Part shown: positions 8,178-16,392 of the stretch, one piece after another
Layout of the letters: the number at the start of each line of letters is the position of its first letter
Numbering within the stretch: position 1 is the first letter of the stretch
NCBI RefSeq assembly: GCF_001558155.1
Contig: NZ_LOAS01000014.1
Span: 1-64,000 of the forward strand
Reading direction: 5' to 3'
From: Aliiruegeria sabulilitoris
Lineage (GTDB): Bacteria; Pseudomonadota; Alphaproteobacteria; Rhodobacterales; Rhodobacteraceae
DNA length: 64,000 nt
Translations under genes and position numbers: made by a program
The notes under the pieces: generated by a model
What the model was told of the DNA's origin: nothing
Database searches by the model: none
What the model saw: only the letters and a program-made list of their open reading frames with translations

Positions 8178-9973
8178 TGCCCCGCGACCATATCGAGCCT
8201 GGCAAGGACCTGATTGCCAACCAGCTCGTCCGCTACCTCGAAGGGCGCGGCATCGAGCATATCTTCGGGCTGTGCGGACACACCAATATCGCCGTGCTCT
8301 CCGCGATGGCCAATTCCAAGATCCGCTTCATCAATGTCCGTCACGAACAGATCTCGGCCCATGCTGCCGATGGCTACGCCCGGGTGACGGGCAAGGCCTC
8401 GGTGCTGCTGTCGCACCTGTCGCCGGGTCTGACCAACGCCGCGACCGGCGTGGCCAATGCCGCGCTGGACTGTATCCCGATGGTGGTGATCGCGGGCGAC
8501 ATTCCCTCCTATTACTACGGCAAGCATCCGCATCAGGAAGTGAACCTGCATGCCGATGGCAGCCAGTACGAGATCTACCGGCCCTTCGTGAAGCGCGCCT
8601 GGCGGGTGGACACGCCAGAGCTTCTGCCGGAGATCCTGGAGAAGGCCTTCCTGCTGGCCGAGAGTGGCCAGCCCGGCCCGGTGCTGGTCAATGTCCCGAT
8701 GGATATCTTTTCCGCGCCGATTGATCTGGCGCTCTGGGACAGGCTGCGTGCCAATACCAAGACGCTGGCGAAACCGTCCATTGACGAGGATACCGCGCGG
8801 GAGATTGTCTCGAACCTGGCGGGGGCGGAACGCCCCGTGCTCTATGTAGGCGGCGGTGTGGCGCTGGCGCGCGCCTATGACGAGCTGCGCGATTTCGTCA
8901 ATCACATGCAGATACCGGTGTCGCACTCGCTGATGGGCAAGGGCGTGCTGCCGGACGATCATCCGCTGGTGCTTGGCATGACCGGCTTCTGGGGGATGAA
9001 ATTCACCAACGAACAGACGTTGGCGGCGGACTGGATCCTGGGTCTCGGCACCCGCTTCAAGGAGGCGGACTGCTCGTCCTGGTATCCCGATTACACCTTC
9101 GACATTGGCGAAGGTGCATCGAAACTGATCCATATCGATATCGAACCGCAGGAGATCGGGCGCAACTACCCGACCGAGATCGGCGTGGTGGCCGACCTCA
9201 AAGCGGCGCTGAAGGTGCTGAACAAGGTGGCTCGCGAGATGCTGCCCAAGGGCCGCAAGGCACCGGAGCTCGTGGCACGGATCGCGGAGGAACGCCGCGC
9301 ATTCGCCGCGCAGAATATCGAGATGCAGCAATCGGACGCCTTCCCGATGATGCCCGAAAGGATCCTGGCGGATCTGCGCGCGGCGATGCCCAGGGACGCG
9401 ATCCTGACCTCCGATGTCGGCTGGAACAAGAACGGCGTCGCCCAGCAGTTCGACATCTACGAGCCCGGTTCGATCCTGATCCCCGGCGGCTTTGCCACCA
9501 TGGGCTTCGGCCCACCGGCGGCCATTGGCGCCAAGATTGCTGCTCCGGACCGGGTTGTGATCAGCCTCGTCGGCGACGGCGGTTTCGGGCAGAATCCGGC
9601 CATGCTGGCCACGGCTGCGGCCGAGAACACGCCCGTCATCTGGATCATCATGAACAACAATGCCTACGGCACGATCGCGGGCCTGCAAAAGGCCAATTAC
9701 GGGCTCACTCACGGCACGACCTTCCCCAAGGCGTCGAGTCCGGATGAGCAGACGCCCGATTATGCCGCCATTGCCCGCGCCTATGGCTGCGACGGGGTGC
9801 GCATCACCTCGGCGGACGGCTTCAAGCCCGCGCTCGAAGCGGCCATTGCCAGCGGGCGTCCGACGGTGATCGACGTCGCCATGATCAACAACCCGACGCC
9901 CACATCCGGGCATTGGAACATCCTCGACATCTACTCCCCCGACGGCAACGTCGGCCACGTGTCGACGGACTGA
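8177..9973 (+). CDS. ThDP-dependent enzyme of the acetolactate synthase/decarboxylase superfamily
   Basis: This 598-residue protein has the three-domain layout of the family: a Pyr domain with the activating glutamate in VRHEQ (Glu57), a central domain, and a PP domain with the GDGGFGQNPAM...NNNAYGT magnesium/ThDP motif near residues 456-485. ATG 8177 is chosen over GTG 8174 because GGAGG (8165-8169) is 7 nt upstream. Relatives decarboxylate 2-oxo acids or ligate the resulting aldehyde. Next to an acylating-type aldehyde dehydrogenase, decarboxylation of a 2-oxo acid to a free aldehyde is the simplest reading. Acetolactate synthesis is unlikely because no regulatory subunit or ilvC is present. 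Confidence 0.75.
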   Translation: MPRDHIEPGKDLIANQLVRYLEGRGIEHIFGLCGHTNIAVLSAMANSKIRFINVRHEQISAHAADGYARVTGKASVLLSHLSPGLTNAATGVANAALDCIPMVVIAGDIPSYYYGKHPHQEVNLHADGSQYEIYRPFVKRAWRVDTPELLPEILEKAFLLAESGQPGPVLVNVPMDIFSAPIDLALWDRLRANTKTLAKPSIDEDTAREIVSNLAGAERPVLYVGGGVALARAYDELRDFVNHMQIPVSHSLMGKGVLPDDHPLVLGMTGFWGMKFTNEQTLAADWILGLGTRFKEADCSSWYPDYTFDIGEGASKLIHIDIEPQEIGRNYPTEIGVVADLKAALKVLNKVAREMLPKGRKAPELVARIAEERRAFAAQNIEMQQSDAFPMMPERILADLRAAMPRDAILTSDVGWNKNGVAQQFDIYEPGSILIPGGFATMGFGPPAAIGAKIAAPDRVVISLVGDGGFGQNPAMLATAAAENTPVIWIIMNNNAYGTIAGLQKANYGLTHGTTFPKASSPDEQTPDYAAIARAYGCDGVRITSADGFKPALEAAIASGRPTVIDVAMINNPTPTSGHWNILDIYSPDGNVGHVSTD

Positions 9974-9983
9974 CCGCAACGGG

Positions 9984-10002
9984 CGGCGCCCCAAGGGCGC
10001 CG
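9984..10002 (+). terminator. Intergenic hairpin upstream of quiC
   Basis: CGGCGCCC (9984-9991) and GGGCGCCG (9995-10002) form an 8-bp stem with a 3-nt loop, 11 bp after the ThDP enzyme stop. There is no T tract, so it is more likely an mRNA-stability or processing hairpin than an efficient terminator. Confidence 0.35.
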
Positions 10003-10030
10003 TCCAATTCCACTTGGAAAGGACGAAACG

Positions 10031-11926
10031 ATGCGGACCTCCATTGCCACCGTGTCCATCGCCGGAGAATTGCGGGACAAGCTGGCGGCCATTGCCGGCG
10101 CCGGGTTCGACGGGATCGAGATCTTCGAGCAGGACTTCATCGCCCATAGCGGCACGCCGACCGAGATCGGCGAGATGGTGCGGGACCACGGATTGCGGAT
10201 CGACCTGATGCAACCGGTACGGGATGTCGAAGGCCTGCCGGAGCCCCTGCGCAGCAAGGCTTTCGACCGGGTGGAGCGACGTTTCGACCTGATGGAACAA
10301 CTGGGAACCGATCTGCTGCTAGTCAGTTCCGGCACCCATCCCGCAAGCCTTGGCGGTATCGACCGCATGGCTGCGGATTTTGCCGAACTCGGTGACCGAG
10401 CTGCTGCCCGTGGGTTGCGGATCGGCTACGAGGCCCGGGCCTGGGGGCGGCATGTCTCCGACTATCGCGACGCCTGGGAGGTCGTGCGCCGGGCGAGCCG
10501 CCCGAATGTCGGCCTGATCCTCGACAGTTTCCACACCCTTGCCAAGAAGGTCAGCCCGGAAGCTATCCGCTCCATTCCCGGCGACCGCATCTTCCATGTT
10601 CAGCTCGCCGATGCGCCACTCATCGAAATGGACCTCGAATACATGTCGCGCCATTTCCGGCGGATGCCGGGCGAAGGTGACCTGCCGCTGCTGGACTTCA
10701 TGCGCGCGGTTGCCGCCACCGGCTATGATGGTGCCTTCAGCCTCGAGATCCTCAATGACCAGTTGCGGGGCGGGGCGGCACGGATCGCCGCGCTGGACGG
10801 GCGCCGTTCGCTGATTTACCTCGCCGACCAGCTGCGCCGCGCCGAGCCGAGCCTGCCGGTCGATCTGCCCGAGATGCCGGAGAGAGGCCGCGTCGAAGGC
10901 ATCGAGTTCGTCGAATTCACCGCCAACGAGACCGAGGCGAAGATACTGGGCGGTATGCTGTCCGCGCTCGGTTTCTCGCGGGTTGCACGGCACATCTCCA
11001 AGGCGGTCACGCTTTGGCGGCAGGGCGATATCAATATCGTCGTGAACACCGAGCAGGAGGGCTTTGCCCATTCGGCCTATGTCATGCACGGAACCTCGGT
11101 CTGCGACATCGGCCTTCTGGTCGAAGATGCCAGCGCCACGGTCGAACGCGCGCGGGTTCTGGGCGCCAACCTTTTCTCGCAGAAGATCGGTGCGGGCGAG
11201 TTGAAGATCCCCGCCGTTCGCGGCGTTGGTGGCACCGTTCTTCATTTCCTCGACCGCCATTCCGACCTCGGCGAGGTCTGGGAGCGTGAGTTCCAGCCCC
11301 TGGAAGGGGAAGAAGGCGTCGCCTCGGCCGGATTGAGCCGCATCGATCATATCGCGCAGGTCATGAAGCACGACGAAATGCTGACCTGGACGTTGTTCTA
11401 CACCTCGGTCTTCGACATCGCGGCGCAACCGGAAGTGGACGTGGCCGATCCCGGTGGCATCGTGCATTCGCGCGCCTTGCAGAGCAGCGACGGCGCCGTC
11501 CGCCTGACGCTCAACGGGGTCGATACCCACCACACCTTTGCCGGGCGCTTTGTCTCCGACAGTTACGGCTCCTCGGTGCAGCATCTCGCCTTTGCGACCG
11601 ACGACATCTTCGCGACAGCCGAAAGCCTCGCCTCCAACGGCTTCGACAGCCTGCCGATCCCCGAGGATTACTTCGCCGAGATCCGCTCCCGCTTCAGCCT
11701 GCCCGAGGAGACGATTGTGGCTCTGAAGCGCGCGAACATCTTCTATGACGAAGACGGCGCCGGCGGCAGCTACTTCCAGTTCTACTCGCGTCCCTATGGC
11801 GACGGGATGTTCTTCGAGATCGTTGAACGCCGGGGTGGTTACGATGGCTACGGCGCCCGGAACGCGCCTTATCGCACCGCGGCGCTGAAACGAATTGTCC
11901 GGACGGCGGGAATCCAGCCTCGGTAA
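10031..11926 (+). CDS. quiC: 3-Dehydroshikimate dehydratase fused to an HPPD-like VOC domain
   Basis: This 631-residue, two-domain protein probably converts 3-dehydroshikimate to protocatechuate. Residues 1 to about 280 are a xylose-isomerase-like TIM barrel with a plausible Glu-Asp-Gln-Glu metal set in YEARAW, LDSFH, HVQLAD and SLEILND. Residues from about 290 onward are tandem vicinal-oxygen-chelate folds like 4-hydroxyphenylpyruvate dioxygenase. The iron triad seems intact: His440 (RIDHIA), His518 (SVQHLAF) and Glu596 (MFFEIVERRGGYDGYG). This architecture matches bacterial QuiC-type enzymes. Together with the dehydrogenase at 1116 it defines the quinate/shikimate route. No ring-cleavage genes are present here. 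Confidence 0.85.
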   Translation: MRTSIATVSIAGELRDKLAAIAGAGFDGIEIFEQDFIAHSGTPTEIGEMVRDHGLRIDLMQPVRDVEGLPEPLRSKAFDRVERRFDLMEQLGTDLLLVSSGTHPASLGGIDRMAADFAELGDRAAARGLRIGYEARAWGRHVSDYRDAWEVVRRASRPNVGLILDSFHTLAKKVSPEAIRSIPGDRIFHVQLADAPLIEMDLEYMSRHFRRMPGEGDLPLLDFMRAVAATGYDGAFSLEILNDQLRGGAARIAALDGRRSLIYLADQLRRAEPSLPVDLPEMPERGRVEGIEFVEFTANETEAKILGGMLSALGFSRVARHISKAVTLWRQGDINIVVNTEQEGFAHSAYVMHGTSVCDIGLLVEDASATVERARVLGANLFSQKIGAGELKIPAVRGVGGTVLHFLDRHSDLGEVWEREFQPLEGEEGVASAGLSRIDHIAQVMKHDEMLTWTLFYTSVFDIAAQPEVDVADPGGIVHSRALQSSDGAVRLTLNGVDTHHTFAGRFVSDSYGSSVQHLAFATDDIFATAESLASNGFDSLPIPEDYFAEIRSRFSLPEETIVALKRANIFYDEDGAGGSYFQFYSRPYGDGMFFEIVERRGGYDGYGARNAPYRTAALKRIVRTAGIQPR

Positions 11927-11951
11927 GACAATTTCGGCCCGTGACCCGCGC

Positions 11952-11975
11952 TGGCCGGCCTTGCGAGGCCGGCCA
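11952..11975 (+). terminator. Stem-loop after quiC
   Basis: TGGCCGGCC (11952-11960) and GGCCGGCCA (11967-11975) form a perfect 9-bp stem with a TTGCGA loop, 25 bp after the stop codon. No U tract follows, so termination strength is uncertain. It marks the end of the catabolic operon before the riboswitch leader. Confidence 0.5.
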
Positions 11976-12198
11976 AGCGACGCAAGGTTTGCGATCTTCC
12001 GCTTCAGATAGAGGGTCAGATTCCGTGTGGCGTCGCGGATGAATTCGCCTGTGCCGGATTGACCCGAAATGCATGCAAAGCTCAGCCTTTCAGCAGATAG
12101 TGCCGAATACCGACGAATTCAGCGGCATTCCGGGGTTCGCAAGCTCGAAATGGCCCGGCAGCCTTGTTTCGAATCCGTCCTGGAGTGTGACCTGAAGG

Positions 12199-12309
12199 TG
12201 CAGGGTACTTAGGGTTCCGTTCGGTTTTCACCGAAGCCTGGTCCGAGAAGTGCCGCCGCGGGGGCAAATTTTCCCGTGGTACACGGCGGGCCAAAATCCC
12301 GGGAGAGTA
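12199..12309 (+). promoter_or_regulatory. Guanidine-I riboswitch (ykkC-type aptamer)
   Basis: The leader carries the conserved ykkC blocks in the right order: CTTAGGGTTCCG (about 12208-12219), a short hairpin TTCGG...CCGAA, then CTGGTCCGAGA (about 12238-12248), a GC arm CCGCCGCGG, ACACGGCGGG (12281-12290) and the terminal AAAATCCCGGGAGA (12293-12306). This class binds free guanidinium and turns on downstream genes. Its position 88 bp before a guanidine transport and hydrolase operon fits. The 470-bp gap 11927-12396 contains no other supported gene, and I see no clear promoter upstream of the aptamer. Confidence 0.92.
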
Positions 12310-12334
12310 CTGCGTCGGTTCGCCCGCGCCTCAC

Positions 12335-12389
12335 CTCCTTGTTCCGCCAGCGCACCGGCAAACCTTAACATCGGCGGAACGACAGGGAG
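12335..12389 (+). promoter_or_regulatory. Riboswitch expression platform: Shine-Dalgarno-sequestering hairpin
   Basis: GTTCCGCC (12341-12348) pairs perfectly with GGCGGAAC (12373-12380). CTCC (12335-12338) can extend the stem by pairing with GGAG (12386-12389), the Shine-Dalgarno sequence 7 nt before ATG 12397. No T tract is present, so control looks translational: the hairpin would hide the ribosome site without guanidine and be disrupted when the aptamer folds. The switching partner sequence is not identified. Confidence 0.6.
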
Positions 12390-12396
12390 CTGAAAC

Positions 12397-13452
12397 ATGC
12401 TGAAGTCGACGATTCTGTCTGCAACGATCCTTGCCGCCGCGCTTGGTGCCCCCGCCGCGATGGCCGAGGAGAAAACCGAGTTCAAGGTCGCCTGGTCGAT
12501 CTATGTGGGCTGGATGCCCTGGGGGTATCTGGAGACCTCCGGCATCATGGACAAATGGGCCGAGAAATACGGCATCGATGTCGAGATCGTGCAGATCAAC
12601 GACTATATCGAGTCGATCAACCAATACACTGCCGGTGCCTTCGATGGGGTTTCGGCGACCAATATGGACACGCTTTCCATCCCCGCCGGTGGTGGCGTGG
12701 ACACTACGGCGCTGATCGTGGGCGACTATTCCAACGGCAATGATGCGGTGATCCTGAAGGGCGAAGGTGACCTGATGAGCCTGAAGGGCAAGCCGGTGAA
12801 CCTCGTCGAACTCTCGGTCTCGCACTACCTTCTGGCGCGCGGGCTCGACAGCGTGGGCCTGTCCGAGGCCGATCTGGGGGGCGTCATCAACACCTCCGAT
12901 GCCGACATGATCGCCGCTTTCGCCACCGATGACGTGGAAGCGGTCGTCACCTGGAACCCGCTGGTCTCGACCATCATGGAAGAGCCCGGCGCCAACAAGC
13001 TCTTCGACAGCTCGGACATTCCCGGCGAGATCATCGACATAATGTTCGTGAACACCGAGACGCTGGCCGACAACCCGGCCTTCGGCAAGGCGCTTACGGG
13101 GGCGTGGTACGAGCTGATGGCGCTGATGGCGGCGGGAGACGAAGAGGCGCTGACAGCGATGGCCGAGGAGTCCGGCACCGACCTGGCGGGCTACAAGTCG
13201 CAGTTGGCCTCCACCGAGATGTTCTATGACCCGGCCGACGCGGTCGCCTTTACCGAGAGCGCCGAGCTTCCCAAGACCATGGTCAACGTCGCCGAGTTCC
13301 TGTTCGACAAGGGCATCCTCGGCGAAGGCGCGCCCTCGGCCGATTTCGTCGGTGTCGCCTACCCCGACGGCTCGACCACGGGCGACGCGAACAACGTCAC
13401 CTTCCGCTACGACACGACCTTCATGAAGATGGCCGCCGACGGCAGCCTGTGA
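12397..13452 (+). CDS. Guanidine ABC transporter substrate-binding protein
   Basis: This 351-residue periplasmic protein has a signal peptide ending after AMA (about residue 23). It is a NitT/TauT-like binding protein of the subgroup long labelled putative urea or urea-carboxylase-associated binding protein, which occurs behind guanidine-I riboswitches. Family features include the WSIYVGWMPWGYL segment near the mature N terminus and the VVTWNPLV segment. Riboswitch control and a neighbouring guanidine hydrolase make guanidinium the likely ligand. It is the first gene of a compact operon with its permease, ATPase and catabolic enzyme. Confidence 0.85.
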   Translation: MLKSTILSATILAAALGAPAAMAEEKTEFKVAWSIYVGWMPWGYLETSGIMDKWAEKYGIDVEIVQINDYIESINQYTAGAFDGVSATNMDTLSIPAGGGVDTTALIVGDYSNGNDAVILKGEGDLMSLKGKPVNLVELSVSHYLLARGLDSVGLSEADLGGVINTSDADMIAAFATDDVEAVVTWNPLVSTIMEEPGANKLFDSSDIPGEIIDIMFVNTETLADNPAFGKALTGAWYELMALMAAGDEEALTAMAEESGTDLAGYKSQLASTEMFYDPADAVAFTESAELPKTMVNVAEFLFDKGILGEGAPSADFVGVAYPDGSTTGDANNVTFRYDTTFMKMAADGSL

Positions 13453-13501
13453 CCTCCATCAGGCTCCGCGTTTCCCGCGCGGGGCCAATCCGGGATCTCC
13501 C

Positions 13502-14314
13502 ATGCGCTTGATAAACCGAACGCCCGGCCCCGTGCTGGCCACCTTCCTCGCGCTCCTGCCTTTCGTGCTGGTGCTTGTGGCCTATGTGATCGGCTCCGAG
13601 ATCCGGCTGGCCGAGAACCCGGCCGACAAGCTCCTGCCCGCGCTCTCGAGTATCGCCGATACCGCCGAGCGGCTTTTCACCCAGCCCGACAAGCGCACGG
13701 GCCGGATCTTGCTCTGGCATGACACCGCGATCAGCCTTCAGCGGCTTGGCATCGGCGTGGCCATCTCGGCCTCCATCGGCCTCGGCGCCGGGCTGCTGAT
13801 CGGGCTTTTCCCGCATGTGCGCGCGGGGCTGGCGGGCTTCATCGCTGTCGTCTCCATGGTGCCGCCACTGGCGCTGCTGCCGATCCTCTTCATCACCTTC
13901 GGGCTCGGAGAATTGTCCAAGGTCGTGTTGATCGTCATCGGCATCACGCCCTTCCTGATCCGCGACCTGTCGCAGCGCGTCATCGAGATCCCGCGCGAGC
14001 AGATCGTGAAGGCCGAGACGCTGGGGGCCGGCTCCGGCGTGATCGCATTACGCGTGGCGCTGCCGCAAGTGCTGCCCCGGCTGATCCAGGCGGTGCGGCT
14101 GTCGCTCGGTCCGGCCTGGCTATTCCTGATCGCGGCCGAGGCCATCGCCTCCGATCTCGGCCTCGGCTACCGCATCTTCCTCGTGCGCCGCTACCTGGCG
14201 ATGGATGTGATCCTGACCTACGTGATCTGGATCACCTTCCTCGCCTTCGTGATCGATTTCCTGCTCAAGAAGCTGTCGAAGCGCGCCTTCCCGTGGATGG
14301 AGGAGGGGCTGTGA
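13502..14314 (+). CDS. Guanidine ABC transporter permease
   Basis: This 270-residue inner-membrane protein of the NitT/TauT (BPD_transp_1) type has about six transmembrane helices. The EAA-type cytoplasmic loop that contacts the ATPase is near residues 165-195 (KAETLGAGSGVIALRVALPQVLP). Hydrophobic segments near residues 11-31, 76-98 and 105-125 are clear. It lies 49 bp after the binding-protein gene and 85 bp before the ATPase gene on the same strand. It forms the channel for guanidinium uptake, inferred from the riboswitch and operon. Confidence 0.88.
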   Translation: MRLINRTPGPVLATFLALLPFVLVLVAYVIGSEIRLAENPADKLLPALSSIADTAERLFTQPDKRTGRILLWHDTAISLQRLGIGVAISASIGLGAGLLIGLFPHVRAGLAGFIAVVSMVPPLALLPILFITFGLGELSKVVLIVIGITPFLIRDLSQRVIEIPREQIVKAETLGAGSGVIALRVALPQVLPRLIQAVRLSLGPAWLFLIAAEAIASDLGLGYRIFLVRRYLAMDVILTYVIWITFLAFVIDFLLKKLSKRAFPWMEEGL

Positions 14315-14399
14315 TGATGATTTCTGGCCTGTGCCATCTGTCCCCCCCCTCGGGCCGGGCGCTGCCCTTCTTTCTCTGCACAAAGCTTCGGAGGCACCC

Positions 14400-15167
14400 A
14401 TGAGCTTCGTCTCCGTTACCGACGTTTTCCAATCCTATGGGCGCCGCCCGATCCTCGAACGTGTCAATGTCGAGGTGGAGGAGGGTGAGTTCATCTCCAT
14501 TGTCGGCGCGTCCGGCTGTGGAAAGTCCACTTTCCTGCGCCTGCTGCTGGCGCAGGAGACGCCGACCCGAGGCGAGATCTCCATCGACGGCAACCCGCCG
14601 GCGGTGGAGCCCAACCCCGAGCGCGGTGTCGTCTTCCAGCGCTATTCGGTCTTCCCGCATATGACGATCCGGCAGAACATTATCGCCGGGGAAAGCCTCG
14701 CCCAGCCGTTCGGGCGGTTCTTCGGCAAGGCTCAGCGCGCGGCCCGAGAGCGCGCCGACGCCGTGCTGGAACGCATCGGTCTCGCCCATGTGGCGGATCA
14801 ATACCCGGCCACCCTCTCCGGCGGGATGCAGCAGCGCCTTGCCATCGGTCAGGCGCTGACCGCGAAGCCGCGCATCCTGCTGCTCGACGAGCCCTTCGGT
14901 GCGCTCGATCCGGGCACGCGGCTTCAGATGCACGACTTCCTGATGGAGCTGCGCGCCGAGACCAACATGACCGTCTTCATGGTCACCCATGATCTGACCG
15001 AGGGCTTCAAGCTCGGCGACCGGGTGCTCGTCTTCGACAAGCCGCGTTGGGATCCGACCGACCCCGAGGCTTTCGGCGCAACCATCACCTATGATTTCGA
15101 TGCCCGCGATGGCGGCATCCCTTTCCAGAGACTGACGGAGGAAACCCATGTTCCCATCACCGCGTGA
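14400..15167 (+). CDS. Guanidine ABC transporter ATP-binding protein
   Basis: This 255-residue ABC ATPase has Walker A GASGCGKST (36-44), signature LSGGMQQR (about 139-146), Walker B ILLLDEP followed by FGALD (about 160-170) and the switch histidine in FMVTHDLTEG. ATG 14400 is chosen because GGAGG (14390-14394) sits just upstream; an in-frame upstream start lacks family similarity. The last 20 bp overlap the hydrolase gene, indicating coupled translation. It energises the adjacent permease. Confidence 0.9.
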   Translation: MSFVSVTDVFQSYGRRPILERVNVEVEEGEFISIVGASGCGKSTFLRLLLAQETPTRGEISIDGNPPAVEPNPERGVVFQRYSVFPHMTIRQNIIAGESLAQPFGRFFGKAQRAARERADAVLERIGLAHVADQYPATLSGGMQQRLAIGQALTAKPRILLLDEPFGALDPGTRLQMHDFLMELRAETNMTVFMVTHDLTEGFKLGDRVLVFDKPRWDPTDPEAFGATITYDFDARDGGIPFQRLTEETHVPITA

Positions 15168-16392
15168 CCGTTCGCGCCCGCACAACCCGCGGCACATGCG
15201 CCGCGAGGAGAAGCGCTTCCACCACCCGGACCTGACCAAGCTCCTCGGCTGGAAGGCGATGCAAAAGGAGGGAGAGTTGCCCGAAGGCCGCTGGGACGAG
15301 GAGCGCCGTTGGGCACTGCGCATGGGCCTGACCGGGGCCGACAGCATCGAGGACAAGTCCATCCCCACCTTTGCCCGAGGGGAGCTGCCGCATTACGCCG
15401 GCATCAACACCTTCCTAAAGGCGCCCTATGCCGAAGACGTGCTGGAAGTGGCCAACTACGATGCTACCGTGCTCGGCATTCCCTTCGATGGCGGCACGAC
15501 CTATCGCCCCGGCACCCGTTTCGGGCCGCAGGGGGTGCGCAAGATCTCCGCGCTCTACACGCCCTACAATTACGAGATCGGGGTGGACCTGCGCGAGCAG
15601 ATGACGCTCTGCGACGCGGGCGATGTCTTCACCATCCCGGCCAATATCGAAAAGAGCTTCGACCAGATCAGCCGCGCCGTCTCTCACGTCTTCTCCAGCG
15701 GAAGCCTTCCGATCATGATCGGCGGCGACCATTCCATCGGCTTCCCCTGTGTGCGCGGTATCGCCGAATGCACATCCAAGAAGATCGGTATCGTGCATTT
15801 CGACCGCCATGCCGACATCCAGGAAAAGGATCTCGACGAGCGGATGCACACAACGCCGTGGTTTCACTCCACCAACCTTCCCAATGTACCGGCCAAGAAC
15901 CTCGTGCAGGTCGGCATCGGCGGCTGGCAGGTCCCGCGCGAGGCGGTGAAGGTCGCCCGCGAGCGGCAGACCAACATCATCACCATGTCCGACATGGAGC
16001 GTATGGGCGTCGACAAGACCGCCGAGATGGCGCTGGAGATGGCCTGGGACGGGGTGGATATGGTCTACATGTCCTTCGACATCGACAGCATCGATTGCGG
16101 CTTCGTCCCCGGCACGGGCTGGCCGGAACCGGGCGGTTTCCTGCCGCGCGAGGCGCTGGCGCTGGCCTCAAAGGTCGCCGCGCAAGGGATCTGTGGCATG
16201 GAGTTGGTCGAGGTCTCTCCGCCTTATGACACCTCGGACATCACCGCGCTCATGGGCACCCGCGTCATCGTGGACGTTCTCGGCGCGATGGTCTCCAACG
16301 GCACGCTGGGCAAGCACAAGCGCCATATCGACAAGCCGGTCGCAATCCCGCATGGCGAGTTCGAGGGAAAGAGGTGGTCCAATGCCACATGA
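15148..16392 (+). CDS. gdmH: Guanidine hydrolase (guanidinase), ureohydrolase family
   Basis: This 414-residue arginase/agmatinase-fold enzyme hydrolyses guanidine to urea and ammonia in characterised relatives, which use nickel. The dinuclear metal ligands are visible: His195 in GGDHS, Asp219/His221/Asp223 in FDRHAD, and Asp311/Asp313 in SFDID. The extended stretch after FDRHAD (IQEKDLDERMHTTPWFH) and the roughly 60-residue N-terminal extension distinguish it from ordinary agmatinases and match the GdmH group. GGAGGAA precedes the ATG. Riboswitch control and a co-transcribed guanidine transporter support the call. An agmatinase-like substrate cannot be excluded by sequence alone, but the context argues against it. 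Confidence 0.87.
   Translation: MFPSPRDRSRPHNPRHMRREEKRFHHPDLTKLLGWKAMQKEGELPEGRWDEERRWALRMGLTGADSIEDKSIPTFARGELPHYAGINTFLKAPYAEDVLEVANYDATVLGIPFDGGTTYRPGTRFGPQGVRKISALYTPYNYEIGVDLREQMTLCDAGDVFTIPANIEKSFDQISRAVSHVFSSGSLPIMIGGDHSIGFPCVRGIAECTSKKIGIVHFDRHADIQEKDLDERMHTTPWFHSTNLPNVPAKNLVQVGIGGWQVPREAVKVARERQTNIITMSDMERMGVDKTAEMALEMAWDGVDMVYMSFDIDSIDCGFVPGTGWPEPGGFLPREALALASKVAAQGICGMELVEVSPPYDTSDITALMGTRVIVDVLGAMVSNGTLGKHKRHIDKPVAIPHGEFEGKRWSNAT

Noticed and set aside
6771-9973. Sulfoacetaldehyde (sulfonate) catabolism
   Set aside because: The aldehyde dehydrogenase and ThDP enzyme could suggest it, but no sulfonate transporter, Pta or sulfite exporter is present and neighbouring enzymes indicate quinate/shikimate chemistry.
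8081-10300. Long minus-strand open frame (739 codons) opposite the ThDP enzyme
   Set aside because: Antisense shadow with no domain similarity; the plus-strand gene has complete ThDP motifs.
12082-12294. 70-codon minus-strand frame over the riboswitch
   Set aside because: It lies across conserved aptamer blocks on the other strand and has no ribosome site; at most a remnant of a former gene end.
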